This document shows, one piece after another, positions 36,739 through 45,253 of a DNA stretch of 64,000 nucleotides. Under the pieces are notes generated by a model, which was not told the DNA's origin, made no database searches, and saw only the letters and a program-made list of their open reading frames with translations. The number at the start of each line of letters is the position of its first letter. Positions within the stretch are counted from its first letter, which is position 1. A program made the position numbers and the translations under genes. This stretch comes from Paraglaciecola mesophila (GTDB taxonomy: Bacteria > Pseudomonadota > Gammaproteobacteria > Enterobacterales > Alteromonadaceae): positions 744,001 through 808,000 of the forward strand of contig NZ_CP047656.1 of NCBI RefSeq assembly GCF_009906955.1. Direction: 5' to 3'.

Positions 36739-37638
36739 TTAGTAAAGGACCAATGTTTGTTGATACATCCATTGTTGGCGTAAGCCTGCTTGTTGCTCAC
36801 ACATAAGAGATAACAACGGCTCCCAAGGCTTTGGACAGCTTGTTAATAAATTAGCTTCAAATTTACGCTGTTCATCAGGGTAGTGTTGTTTGATGAGATT
36901 GGTAATCAGCCAGTTTTCGCTGGGCAATAACAATTGTGAATAGCCGCCAGAGCACGCAATTCGCAAACCTGCCAAATCGAAATCACCGAAGTATATACAT
37001 GGATTGCCTGGACGTGTTTGCTGCCATCGTGTTAACAAAGCACTCGCCCCTGAACTATAGACGCTATCACCGCGATAGATGACCAATAACTTTTTAAGCG
37101 ATTGCTGCATTGTCTTTTCAAATACATGCCAATCATTAAAACTGTCGCGATTTTCTATCACCAGTAAATTATCGAAATCTTGCAAGTTTAAGCGGGTAAT
37201 ATCCAGTTCTACGTTGACTTGAGAACTAGCGTAAAACTGCTGCCGAAAACCGCGTAACGTTTCAGTACGGCGTTGTTCTGGGGTTGTGTCTGTCAGTGCA
37301 ATAAGCACCAGTGATTGAGTGGGTTTGATGACCCCCTGCTTTTCATCGGTACTTTTTGCTGCTGCACTTTGATGTGTGTCTTGGCTGAAATCAGCAAAAA
37401 TATCCTCCCCCATACTCATTAAATACGTATCGCGAATAGCATCTATGCCTGTACGGGTAAAACGGTAGCGCTTTTTATGCGTCAGCCACTGCCCTGGTTG
37501 AATATATTCCTGTTCGCACCACCTAAGTATGTGCGATACGGTGGCTATCTTACTGGTGTAAGCTTGTTCATCAAGGAGTAAAGCAAAATACTGCTCTTTG
37601 AGCAGTGACTTTGCTTTGGTCATTAAAACATCAGGCAT
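36739..37638 (-). CDS. jetD: TOPRIM nuclease subunit of a Wadjet-like system (JetD/MksG type)
   Basis: 299 residues. The C-terminal half has the TOPRIM pattern of JetD/DUF2220 proteins: Glu162 in LLVIENRDSFNDW, a glycine loop YRGDSVYSSGASAL, Asp219 and Asp221 in IYFGDFDLAGLRIA, and a terminal Gln/Glu-rich helix (EQQAGLRQQW). Residues 1-75 look like a winged-helix domain (KIATVSHILRWCEQ... YRFTRTGIDAIRD). It is shorter than type I JetD (about 390 residues) and lacks a recognisable DUF3322 region. In characterised systems this subunit cuts plasmid DNA trapped by the SMC complex. It lies 5 nt after the jetA-like gene, last in the operon. Family assignment rests on motifs and context. Confidence 0.78.
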   Translation of the reverse strand: MPDVLMTKAKSLLKEQYFALLLDEQAYTSKIATVSHILRWCEQEYIQPGQWLTHKKRYRFTRTGIDAIRDTYLMSMGEDIFADFSQDTHQSAAAKSTDEKQGVIKPTQSLVLIALTDTTPEQRRTETLRGFRQQFYASSQVNVELDITRLNLQDFDNLLVIENRDSFNDWHVFEKTMQQSLKKLLVIYRGDSVYSSGASALLTRWQQTRPGNPCIYFGDFDLAGLRIACSGGYSQLLLPSENWLITNLIKQHYPDEQRKFEANLLTSCPKPWEPLLSLMCEQQAGLRQQWMYQQTLVLY

Positions 37639-37643
37639 GCGCC

Positions 37644-38918
37644 CTAGCCTACCGCCTGAAAACCGCCAAAGAAGCGCATCCCCAACTTAACATCTTGAAT
37701 GATATGCAAATGGTTAAACGGGCTTTTTCGCGCGCTATCTTTTTCTAGCATAAAGCTTTGTTTATTGTGCTGCGGTAAACCTTCGAACTCAGCGACAATT
37801 TGGAACAACCACATTTCAGCTTCCCATGACAGCGCTTTCTCAGCGAGGTAATCAACCCCACTGACCGGATCGGTATGCTCAATGACGTGTAAAAAGAAAT
37901 CTTCTACGTCCTTGGCCAATTGCTTTTGTTCTGTTGCCACTAAATCTTGCACTGCTGTGGCAAAACCTTGGGTTTGTTTTTCTGACTGCGACTCAGGAAC
38001 CAAATCCCTCGGAATCGCTCGGGCAAGTTCAGCGAGCACATAGCTATCTTGCGGCCTATCTAAGGCCACAAACCCCTGGGCACTGATCCCGTGAGCTTGG
38101 TTGATCACTCCAGGTACGTTGGAGCGATGTGGGTAATCACCGACTTTAAAATTCGGGTGTTGACGTAAAAATGCACTCATGCGGTTAACCAACAAGGCAC
38201 GCTCTTGCTGATGACGAAAGCGCGCCATCAATAACACAAGGCGTTTTTGTACCTCTAACAATGAGCCTGAATGCTCTGAAATACGTGCTTGTAATTGGCT
38301 TACCAACAGCTTACGCAACGCTCCATCACTGCCCGCCAGCTGGATCAATTCATCAAAATTGATAATTTTGAAACCATCAAGTATGCGCCTTAACTGGCGC
38401 TGGGCTAACTCAATCTCAAGAATTTTATCATCCAAGCTACTCACAAAACCAAATTCAGTATTCAGGCGGTGCCATAGGCTTTCAATGGCATCGCCGAATT
38501 GACCAGTCATATCGTGCACCCGCTCAGTAAGTAACTGCATATGGTGCTCGCTGGCGGCATAATCCCCTTTTTGTCTGGCGGTTTGCAATGATTGCACCCG
38601 AGTATGAATTAAATCTAAATGCTCCCCCACATCTGAGTTAATTTGCCGTTTACGCTCATCTTGAGTTAAACCGGCAATCAGTTCGTTTACATTAGGGCGC
38701 AAACTCAGAGGTTGCTGCTCGTCTGGGCGCCACAAAATTCGCCCATTAATTAATTTTTCTAGAGCTTGTTGGCTAAAGCTGGTTTCATCAACATGCCCCT
38801 GTAAATAGCCCTGCATAAGGGCATCAGCGTGTTTACCGATCAGCTCTAAGCGCTCTTTACCTAGTTGGAATAACGGGTTACTTTGGGCACTGCTTTTACC
38901 ATCATTTGGAGTGCTCAA
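37644..38918 (-). CDS. jetA: Kleisin-like subunit of a Wadjet-like condensin (JetA/MksF type)
   Basis: 424-residue, mostly helical, acidic protein. Size, position beside a small KITE-like gene and an SMC gene, and the N-terminal helical region followed by long amphipathic helices (LQTARQKGDYAASEHHMQLL, LEIELAQRQLRRILDGFK) fit the MukF/MksF/JetA kleisin that bridges SMC heads. No enzymatic motif is seen. The start codon overlaps the end of the jetB-like gene by 4 nt (both on the minus strand). Primary sequence is too divergent to assign by motif alone; the call depends on operon context, and a phosphoenolpyruvate-carboxylase-like label sometimes given to such proteins would be wrong. Confidence 0.72.
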   Translation of the reverse strand: MSTPNDGKSSAQSNPLFQLGKERLELIGKHADALMQGYLQGHVDETSFSQQALEKLINGRILWRPDEQQPLSLRPNVNELIAGLTQDERKRQINSDVGEHLDLIHTRVQSLQTARQKGDYAASEHHMQLLTERVHDMTGQFGDAIESLWHRLNTEFGFVSSLDDKILEIELAQRQLRRILDGFKIINFDELIQLAGSDGALRKLLVSQLQARISEHSGSLLEVQKRLVLLMARFRHQQERALLVNRMSAFLRQHPNFKVGDYPHRSNVPGVINQAHGISAQGFVALDRPQDSYVLAELARAIPRDLVPESQSEKQTQGFATAVQDLVATEQKQLAKDVEDFFLHVIEHTDPVSGVDYLAEKALSWEAEMWLFQIVAEFEGLPQHNKQSFMLEKDSARKSPFNHLHIIQDVKLGMRFFGGFQAVG

Positions 38919-39538
38919 AACATGGCCTCTTGTTCCGGTGTGTGCTCGTCAATGGGCACATTTTCTTCGTCTTTAATAAAACGTACCAGCTCAATTAGCT
39001 GTTCGACCTTTCCTGTCACTATGTAGAACAAACGGTCTTTATGTGGCTGGTATAAATAGCCCAATTCTTTAATACGCTTAAAGACTTGTTTTATTTGCAT
39101 ATCAGACTTATCACTGGTGGATTTAAACAACTTGTCACTTGAAAGTTGCCCCAATCGTTGAATTAGTGATTGGTTATCCACCACTTTTGATTCGAAGTCT
39201 TGCAACTTAATGGTGTCGCCAGCACTCAATGCGCCGTCGCGTCCCATGGCTTCTTGAACAAGCTGCATCCACTCCAACATGGGCAGTAGCGACTGTACGG
39301 TAGCGTTAAACTGTTGACTGAGCTGTTGCCTTGCTTGCTGATTTAAATCGCAATACGCTAAAAAATACACAGCACCGTCTTCACTTTTCGCCACACGACG
39401 GTTCAAGGGGCGCAAAAAGTGATTGAGATCTTCTACCAACTGCTCATTTTGTAGTTTATGAAAGCTATGCTCATCTGTGACTGCACAAATAAACTCACCT
39501 TCTAGCAAACGTTCGAGTAATGGACCATTTTCAATCAT
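38915..39538 (-). CDS. jetB: KITE-like subunit of a Wadjet-like condensin (JetB/MksE type)
   Basis: 207-residue protein with the tandem winged-helix look of MukE/MksE: LLERLLEGEFICAVTDEHSF, a central helical part, then VFKRIKELGYLYQPHKDRLFYIVTGKVEQLIELVRFI, which ends in the beta-hairpin and helix of a wHTH. MksE/JetB binds the kleisin and helps hold DNA. Its ATG overlaps the end of the SMC gene by 4 nt and its stop overlaps the jetA-like start, so the three structural subunits are translationally coupled in the order C-B-A. Confidence 0.76.
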   Translation of the reverse strand: MIENGPLLERLLEGEFICAVTDEHSFHKLQNEQLVEDLNHFLRPLNRRVAKSEDGAVYFLAYCDLNQQARQQLSQQFNATVQSLLPMLEWMQLVQEAMGRDGALSAGDTIKLQDFESKVVDNQSLIQRLGQLSSDKLFKSTSDKSDMQIKQVFKRIKELGYLYQPHKDRLFYIVTGKVEQLIELVRFIKDEENVPIDEHTPEQEAMF

Positions 39539-42500
39539 GCGCTCACCTGTGTCTGTTGATTATTCGCACTGTTGCCAGCTTGACTAGTTTGCTGCAAACG
39601 CTCAGCGATGCGACTGAGTTTAGGTTCAATTTTTTCAAGCCGTTGCTTTTGTTTATCAATTAAATATCGATGCTTGAATAACATTAATACGTCTGACTCA
39701 GGGTTAGGAAACGCCCCTAATATGTGAATATGGTTGGTATCACAGGCCGCAAAGAGCTTTTCAACATTGTGATACGCTAAGGTGCCAATTTCATCAATAG
39801 GCCAGTGAATATCAATATTCGCCTGATTACGCAGTAAGCGGGTGAAGGCCAATAAGAACTTACATAAAATAAGATATGCCATACCGTGACTTGATGACTC
39901 TAGTAGCTGCCGGTCGTTTTTGATCACTAAATCTGATCCCCCTTCGTTCAAGTGCAACTCCAAGCGTAATAACGATTCTATGCTGTAGTTCGCATCATTA
40001 GGCAATACTTCAACCACATCCGCTAACGTATCCAGGTACGATTCGCTGGGTAAAAAAGCGTCAGATTTATTCCAATTGTCATACTGCTGAGCGAAACGCT
40101 TAAGGGGTGTCCAGAAATTCAACTCATCCACAGTGGAAATAATTTTCACTTCAGAGCGGGCGATTCCGTCTAGGGTCAAATCATCGGATACTTCATCCGT
40201 TAACCGCTTACTTTGCAGTGAGATCTTGCGATTAATATCGCTAAACACGGTAAAGAATTTGTTTAGGTCCCCGCCTATGGTTTCCCCTTGCTCAACGATT
40301 TGGCGCTGACGTGAGGCCAAAATACTCAACAAACGTTGCAATATGGGTAAGCGCTCTCGCACATTGGCGTCTTCATCTAAAACGCTAAAGGCTTGAAGCA
40401 TGGTATCTAAAAAATCTTTACCCGCATCTTTCCCTAAGTTTGCTTCGAACTCGGTGAGTGCGTCTTTGAGCTTTTTCTCACCGCGACTGCGACTTTCTAA
40501 TGCTTCTGTACAGCGGCTTATTCGCTCAGCTTGATCACCTAAGTTGATGTCTGTGTCTTCATTGGCTTTAAATGAAAACGTAATGTTAGCCAGTTGTCTG
40601 ACCATGGGTTCAATTTCTGTGATCAGGGCACCGCAGGCGCTTAACCGTTTTTCAATTGCACTCAGCGCTTGGCTTAACTCAGTACGCTTATTTTGGTATT
40701 GACGCTGTAAACTGCTTTGCTGTTGCGCTAATTGTTGTGCTGTAGCTTTAAGTTCACCCTCTTGTTCAAGCAATACGGGGCGCTGTGTTAACCAATCTGA
40801 TTGCATAAACGCTTTGTATTCGCTTAACTCTTCACGGCGACTGGTCACGTTTTGAATATGAATTTTCAGTGTCTCAGTCTGTTGCTTCAACGCTTTAAGT
40901 GTATTCGGGTCGATGTCTTTGTTTGCTAACTCTTGATTGAACGCATCTTCTAATTGTTTAATTTGCTCACGGTTTTGCTGACGCTTCTGCTCCACTTGCT
41001 TTTCTAACGCCTCAATTTGCTCATCAAGCACGGCTAATTCATCTTGCCAGCCTGATTTGAATTCTAGCAATTGTTCATCGAAATCGGACTTGAGCACAGC
41101 AATCGCCTCAGCCTTTTGTTGTACAATTTGTTGCTTTTCTTGTAGCAAGTCATTTAACGCATCTTGGGCTTGTTTACGGCGTTTATCTAACGCCACTTTA
41201 AGTTCATCGGCGTAACGCTGTTTGGCATTTTGTGCGTAGCTGACTTCCTGCTCGGCTTGTTCGAAAGCCCGATTACGCTCAGCAACCATTTCACGTTGCA
41301 ACTGCGCTTCTTGATGACGTTGATCCAATTCCGATTCTGCTTGCTTTTGTTCTTTTTCAGCAGCCAAAACCTGCTTGGTCGCTTGCTCAATAGCCACTCT
41401 TAACGCAGTTTCATCTTGAGCATAGGACGGCGCATCAATAACGGACGTATCGATCTGTACACCCAGTAAGAGCCGTTCATCACCGGTTTCAGCCAACTTA
41501 GGGGATAAATCCTTACGTTCCAATAAAGGCTCAACAATCAACTTACCTATGGTGTGTTCCCACCCGGGCTTATTGTCCCGTAAAAACTGACGTAGGCTAT
41601 CTTGTTCTGGTGAAAGCTGTTTGTGTAATTGTTGTAAGCGGTCCTTACCTTGACGAGCATTTAGACGCGCACTATGCAGCGCCTTGTCAGCCTCTTCGCG
41701 TTTGTGCTGACATTCTTGGTATGCAGCTTCAGCTTGTTTCTTCGCACTAGAGCTTTGTTGCCATGCGCGCTGAGCCAACTCTAAACGCTTATCAGCTAAG
41801 GCACCGTTTTCCATTTCTTCGTCTGTGGCAGAGGCATGCTTTGCTTGGTGTTCTTGACGCACAATACTACGTTCAATATCCATGAGCTGCTCTTCAAACG
41901 ACGCTGATTGTTGTTCTTTACGTTGTTCAAATTGGTTTCTAAGCGCGCTCTCTTTGTCATGATGAGTTTGACGTACATTTTCTTTTTGCTGGCGAATCAC
42001 TTTCACGCTGTCTTGGTTCTTTCGCGACAAACGCTCTAACGACTCTGACAACTTGAACTTTTGTTGTTCAAGTTGACTTTGCAGATCTTTGTGTTGCTCA
42101 ATGAGCAAATTGTAATGTTCTAGTGTTTGCTCATATTCTTCACGAGTTAGCGGCAATGCATCCATGTCTTTTTGCAACTGCTCTATATCTGAGTCTTGAT
42201 ACTTTTCGTACTGTTGCTGTAAATGGTCTAAACGCGACGACTTCGCTGAAAGCTGCTCATTGGTTTCACTGATACGACTATTCAGTTCCCCCTCAGCTTG
42301 TTCAAACAATTCTTTTTCTGAGCGTTGTTGGCTCTTGTAGTTATTTTTTTGTTCTTGTCCGTCTGCTTTTTCGGTGGTTAGTGTATGTAAGTCTTTTTCG
42401 AGCAACGGCTTTAGCAATAGTAATTGCTGCTCGATCACGTTGAGTTGTTCTGTTTGGCTTTGAATTTTTTCGTATTCGCCCTGCATGCTTTGCAAGCGCA

Positions 42501-43224
42501 TGGTTTGGCGCATCTGGGTTATCCATTCCCGAGCTTTGGTGTTTTTAACTGTGGTAGTAGGCTGTACCAAACCGTCTTCTTCAAAAATAGCCGCTAACAT
42601 AGTACGCAGCGTATCCATTTTCCCCTCTTTGGCGTGCACCGCGCTAACAAGCTTTTCCATGTGGCGAATACGATGGGAACTAGACACTAAACTATAGCGA
42701 CTTGCCAGCTGTCTTAATTTGGTGTTTTCACGTCCTGCCCCGCCGACACTGGCATCGTTTTGGATAATTCCGCGAAACTCACTGGTGGCTTGTATCTTAT
42801 GGGAAAAATCAATCTGTAATTGCCTGAGTTGCTTTATCCATTGCTCCGGCAACATCGCCTGTGCTTCACCGTTTTCCATTTCAACGAGGATTTGCTCGCT
42901 TTTATAAGGCGCGCCAATAAAACGATACTGCACACCATCACTGCCTTTGCGGGTCAGCACCACCTGACATTCCTGACCGTCTTCCCGTTGATATTCGTAA
43001 ATTAAGTAGCTATTGGCGTGTGGCAAATAGAACTCATCGAATTTTTTACGGGTTTTAGGCACGACTTTGCTCGGCAATTCTCCGTAAAAAACAGGGATCA
43101 AGCGTTGCAATGTAGTTTTCCCCGATGCATTGGTGCCACAGATATTACTGTGACCCGATACGTCAAGTTCAACAAAACCAGGAAGGTGACAATTAATAAG
43201 AATGATGCGGTGTAACCCAGGCAT
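39535..43224 (-). CDS. jetC: SMC-like ATPase of a Wadjet-like system (JetC/MksB type)
   Basis: 1229-residue MukB/MksB-like ATPase. The N-terminal head has Walker A G30-TNASGKT-T38. A coiled coil fills about residues 240-900, rich in Gln, Glu, Lys and Leu (EQLQKDMDALPLTREEYEQ; QAKQQIVQQKAEA-type runs), with a non-coil break near 525-590 that would be the hinge. The C-terminal head carries the signature-like SSSHG (about 1110-1114) and Walker B HWPIDEIG with Asp1144 and Glu1145. This order is that of DNA-loop-extruding SMC proteins. First gene of the operon, 4-nt overlap with jetB. The 150-bp leader upstream holds the promoter, then a MITE-like element. Not MukB itself, which is larger and paired with mukF/mukE. 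Confidence 0.85.
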   Translation of the reverse strand: MPGLHRIILINCHLPGFVELDVSGHSNICGTNASGKTTLQRLIPVFYGELPSKVVPKTRKKFDEFYLPHANSYLIYEYQREDGQECQVVLTRKGSDGVQYRFIGAPYKSEQILVEMENGEAQAMLPEQWIKQLRQLQIDFSHKIQATSEFRGIIQNDASVGGAGRENTKLRQLASRYSLVSSSHRIRHMEKLVSAVHAKEGKMDTLRTMLAAIFEEDGLVQPTTTVKNTKAREWITQMRQTMRLQSMQGEYEKIQSQTEQLNVIEQQLLLLKPLLEKDLHTLTTEKADGQEQKNNYKSQQRSEKELFEQAEGELNSRISETNEQLSAKSSRLDHLQQQYEKYQDSDIEQLQKDMDALPLTREEYEQTLEHYNLLIEQHKDLQSQLEQQKFKLSESLERLSRKNQDSVKVIRQQKENVRQTHHDKESALRNQFEQRKEQQSASFEEQLMDIERSIVRQEHQAKHASATDEEMENGALADKRLELAQRAWQQSSSAKKQAEAAYQECQHKREEADKALHSARLNARQGKDRLQQLHKQLSPEQDSLRQFLRDNKPGWEHTIGKLIVEPLLERKDLSPKLAETGDERLLLGVQIDTSVIDAPSYAQDETALRVAIEQATKQVLAAEKEQKQAESELDQRHQEAQLQREMVAERNRAFEQAEQEVSYAQNAKQRYADELKVALDKRRKQAQDALNDLLQEKQQIVQQKAEAIAVLKSDFDEQLLEFKSGWQDELAVLDEQIEALEKQVEQKRQQNREQIKQLEDAFNQELANKDIDPNTLKALKQQTETLKIHIQNVTSRREELSEYKAFMQSDWLTQRPVLLEQEGELKATAQQLAQQQSSLQRQYQNKRTELSQALSAIEKRLSACGALITEIEPMVRQLANITFSFKANEDTDINLGDQAERISRCTEALESRSRGEKKLKDALTEFEANLGKDAGKDFLDTMLQAFSVLDEDANVRERLPILQRLLSILASRQRQIVEQGETIGGDLNKFFTVFSDINRKISLQSKRLTDEVSDDLTLDGIARSEVKIISTVDELNFWTPLKRFAQQYDNWNKSDAFLPSESYLDTLADVVEVLPNDANYSIESLLRLELHLNEGGSDLVIKNDRQLLESSSHGMAYLILCKFLLAFTRLLRNQANIDIHWPIDEIGTLAYHNVEKLFAACDTNHIHILGAFPNPESDVLMLFKHRYLIDKQKQRLEKIEPKLSRIAERLQQTSQAGNSANNQQTQVSA

Positions 43225-43376
43225 AGACGTCCTTTACTCAGGGATAGAAAACATAAACCAAACACGTTGGTTAACTTCGTAACCCTAAATTTTACCTAGA
43301 TTTAGGCCGCTTGAATACCTCGAATATGCAGCGCTAAACAAACCTTCTGCTTTTTACATCATTAAAGCCATCTCTA

Positions 43377-43655
43377 ATACCAATTCCATTAAATAATTGG
43401 CCTCTCAGAATTCATCCAGCGGGTTTTGAACAAGGCGTCGGTGTGTAGTAATGGTTGTTCCCTTTCAAATACCGAGAACGTAGTGCAAAACCCGCTGGGG
43501 AATTCCCTTCGGGCGAACTTTAAAAGGACTTACTCTGTGTTGCTCAAACTCGAAAGAGCACAGGTTAGTTTTTAATAAAGGGCTATCATTTAAGCGCCTT
43601 GATTAAGTCCTTTTAAATTTTCGCTGAGTGGTTAATTATTTAATGGAATTGGTAT
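43377..43655. mobile_element. MITE-like element with 22-bp terminal inverted repeats
   Basis: Ends match as a perfect 22-bp inverted repeat (43377-43398, ATACCAATTCCATTAAATAA then TT, and 43634-43655). Inside are two more inverted pairs: CCAGCGGGTTTTG near 43417 against CAAAACCCGCTGG near 43485, and AAAAGGACTTA near 43522 against TAAGTCCTTTT near 43602. The 279-bp element has no ORF and would fold into a multi-stem structure. No clear target-site duplication is seen. A lone copy of one end lies at 49449. The element sits in the leader region upstream of the jetC-like gene. Confidence 0.75.
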
Positions 43656-43963
43656 AAAGCCAAATATTTTTGCTAGATTCGGCTAAGGCCTAACCAACAT
43701 CTCCCCAACTCCGCTCTGGTAATTCAATAATATAGAGTAAAAGTTACAGGAAGACCTTACATGGACATCCATTTTAACAATGTGATTATCCCAAACGTAA
43801 ATTGAACATGCATAGAAACTCATTTTTCTGATTTGCCTCCCTTACTCAGACATATAGGGTCACCCCTGTTTGCTCAACAGGTTTTCGTGATCCTGAAGAG
43901 CGAGCCCGAGGGCGAGGTTGCTTCTGCTTTTGTTTTTTGCTTTTGGTGAGTATATCTGAAGTA

Positions 43964-44050
43964 TCGGTTGGTTGCGGGAGCAGGATTTGAACCTACGACC
44001 TTTCGTGGCTACTAAGAGCGAGCCCGAGGGCGAATTTGCTTTTGATTTTG
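43964..44050 (-). repeat. Truncated initiator-tRNA repeat unit (single)
   Basis: The last 34 nt of the tRNA-fMet gene (CCA end, acceptor 3' strand, T arm, variable loop; 43969-44002 on the minus strand) are kept, with the same GAAGTATCGG flank as in intact copies. In place of the anticodon arm comes CGTGGCTACTAAGAGCGAGC and a spacer (GAGGGCGAATTTG). It starts exactly 105 bp before the intact gene at 44074. A further copy of the spacer part alone lies at about 43895-43925. Not expected to make a functional tRNA. Confidence 0.75.
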
Positions 44051-44073
44051 ATGATTATAACTGAAGTATCGGT

Positions 44074-44150
<77 letters not shown>

Positions 44151-44434
44151 TCCGATGAGGTGCAATATATAGAGACGTTCAACGCAATACAAGAGAAGTT
44201 TTGCTTATTAATACCGACTGCTGGTTTATCCCGCAGTTCGCGTTTATTTTGAGCGTTTTTTTCAATTTAACCGGAGCTTTTGATGTAACGAGTAACAACT
44301 AGGCACTTGTTTGTTCGCGATTGCATCAGTCAATATCAACAGTCTGGAATGACACCCTTTTATTACCCCAAATTTATGCTCAAACTCAGTACAAGCCGAG
44401 GGCGAAATTGATTTTGGTGAGTATAACTGAAGTA

Positions 44435-44844
44435 TCGGTTGGTTGCGGGAGCAGGATTTAAACCTACGACCTTTCGTGGCTATGAAGAGCGAGCCCGAGG
44501 GCGAATTTGTTTTTTGAGGATAAAACTTGAAGTATCGGTTGGTTGCGGAAGCAGGATTTGAACCTACGACCTTTCGTGGCTACTAAGAGCGAGCCCGAGG
44601 GCGAATTTGTTTTTTGAGGATAAAACTTGAAGTATCGGTTGGTTGCGGAAGCAGGATTTTAACCTACGACCTTTCGTGGCTATGAAGAGCGAGCCCGAGG
44701 GCGAATTTGCTTTTGCTTTTGGTGAGTATAACTGAGGTATCGGTTGGTTGCGGGAGCAGGATTTGAACCTACGACCTTTCGTGGCTACTAAGAGCGAGCC
44801 CGAGGACGAATTTGTTTTTTGAGGATAAAACTTGAAGTATCGGT
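44435..44844 (-). repeat. Tandem array of four truncated initiator-tRNA units
   Basis: Units keep the 3' 34 nt of tRNA-fMet and begin (CCA end, plus-strand coordinate) at 44440, 44540, 44640 and 44745; the next unit, at 44845, is an intact gene. The period is exactly 100, 100, 105 and 100 bp. Each unit continues with TCGTGGCTA(C/T)(T/G)AAGAG, CGAGCCCGAGGGCGAATTTG and a T-rich spacer. Two units carry GCGGAAGC in place of GCGGGAGC, and two have a change in the T loop. The preceding stretch 44151-44434 has a spacer fragment near 44395 but no gene. Units lack the 5' acceptor strand and D arm, so they should not yield tRNA. Confidence 0.75.
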
Positions 44845-44921
<77 letters not shown>

Positions 44922-45253
44922 TCCGATGGGGCGCAATATAGAGAGGTCGGCGATACATTGCAAGCATTAATAATAAATTCCGCGCTGTTTGCATAGTTAT
45001 CGTACAAAGCAGGTTACAAACAAAGTAACACCCTCGTTTCTTATCAGTACGAAATATTTGAACAGCCCATTCTTAGCGCTAATTAGCGCCCTAAATAATA
45101 CCGCTAGATGTAGTCATAGAGATTTGTTACATCTTAACAGGGTGTTTTGAAACATATTTTTACCCAAAGGCTACAAAATGTCATTTTTCATCAGTAACAT
45201 AGCCCTGTCTTAACGCTGTAGCCCAATACTACTTTTATGTACTTAGGAAGAAG
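44922..45253. other. Intergenic region between tRNA-fMet and the EAL gene
   Basis: 332 bp of divergent promoter space. I see no gene, clear hairpin or repeat. The segment next to the tRNA should hold its promoter, and GGAAGAAG directly before 45254 is the ribosome-binding site of the EAL gene. Confidence 0.5.

Noticed and set aside
39535..43224. Housekeeping MukB or RecN/SbcC
   Set aside because: MukB is larger (about 1480 aa) and pairs with mukF/mukE in another order; SbcC pairs with SbcD and has a zinc hook; RecN is about 550 aa. The adjacent TOPRIM gene fits Wadjet/Mks.
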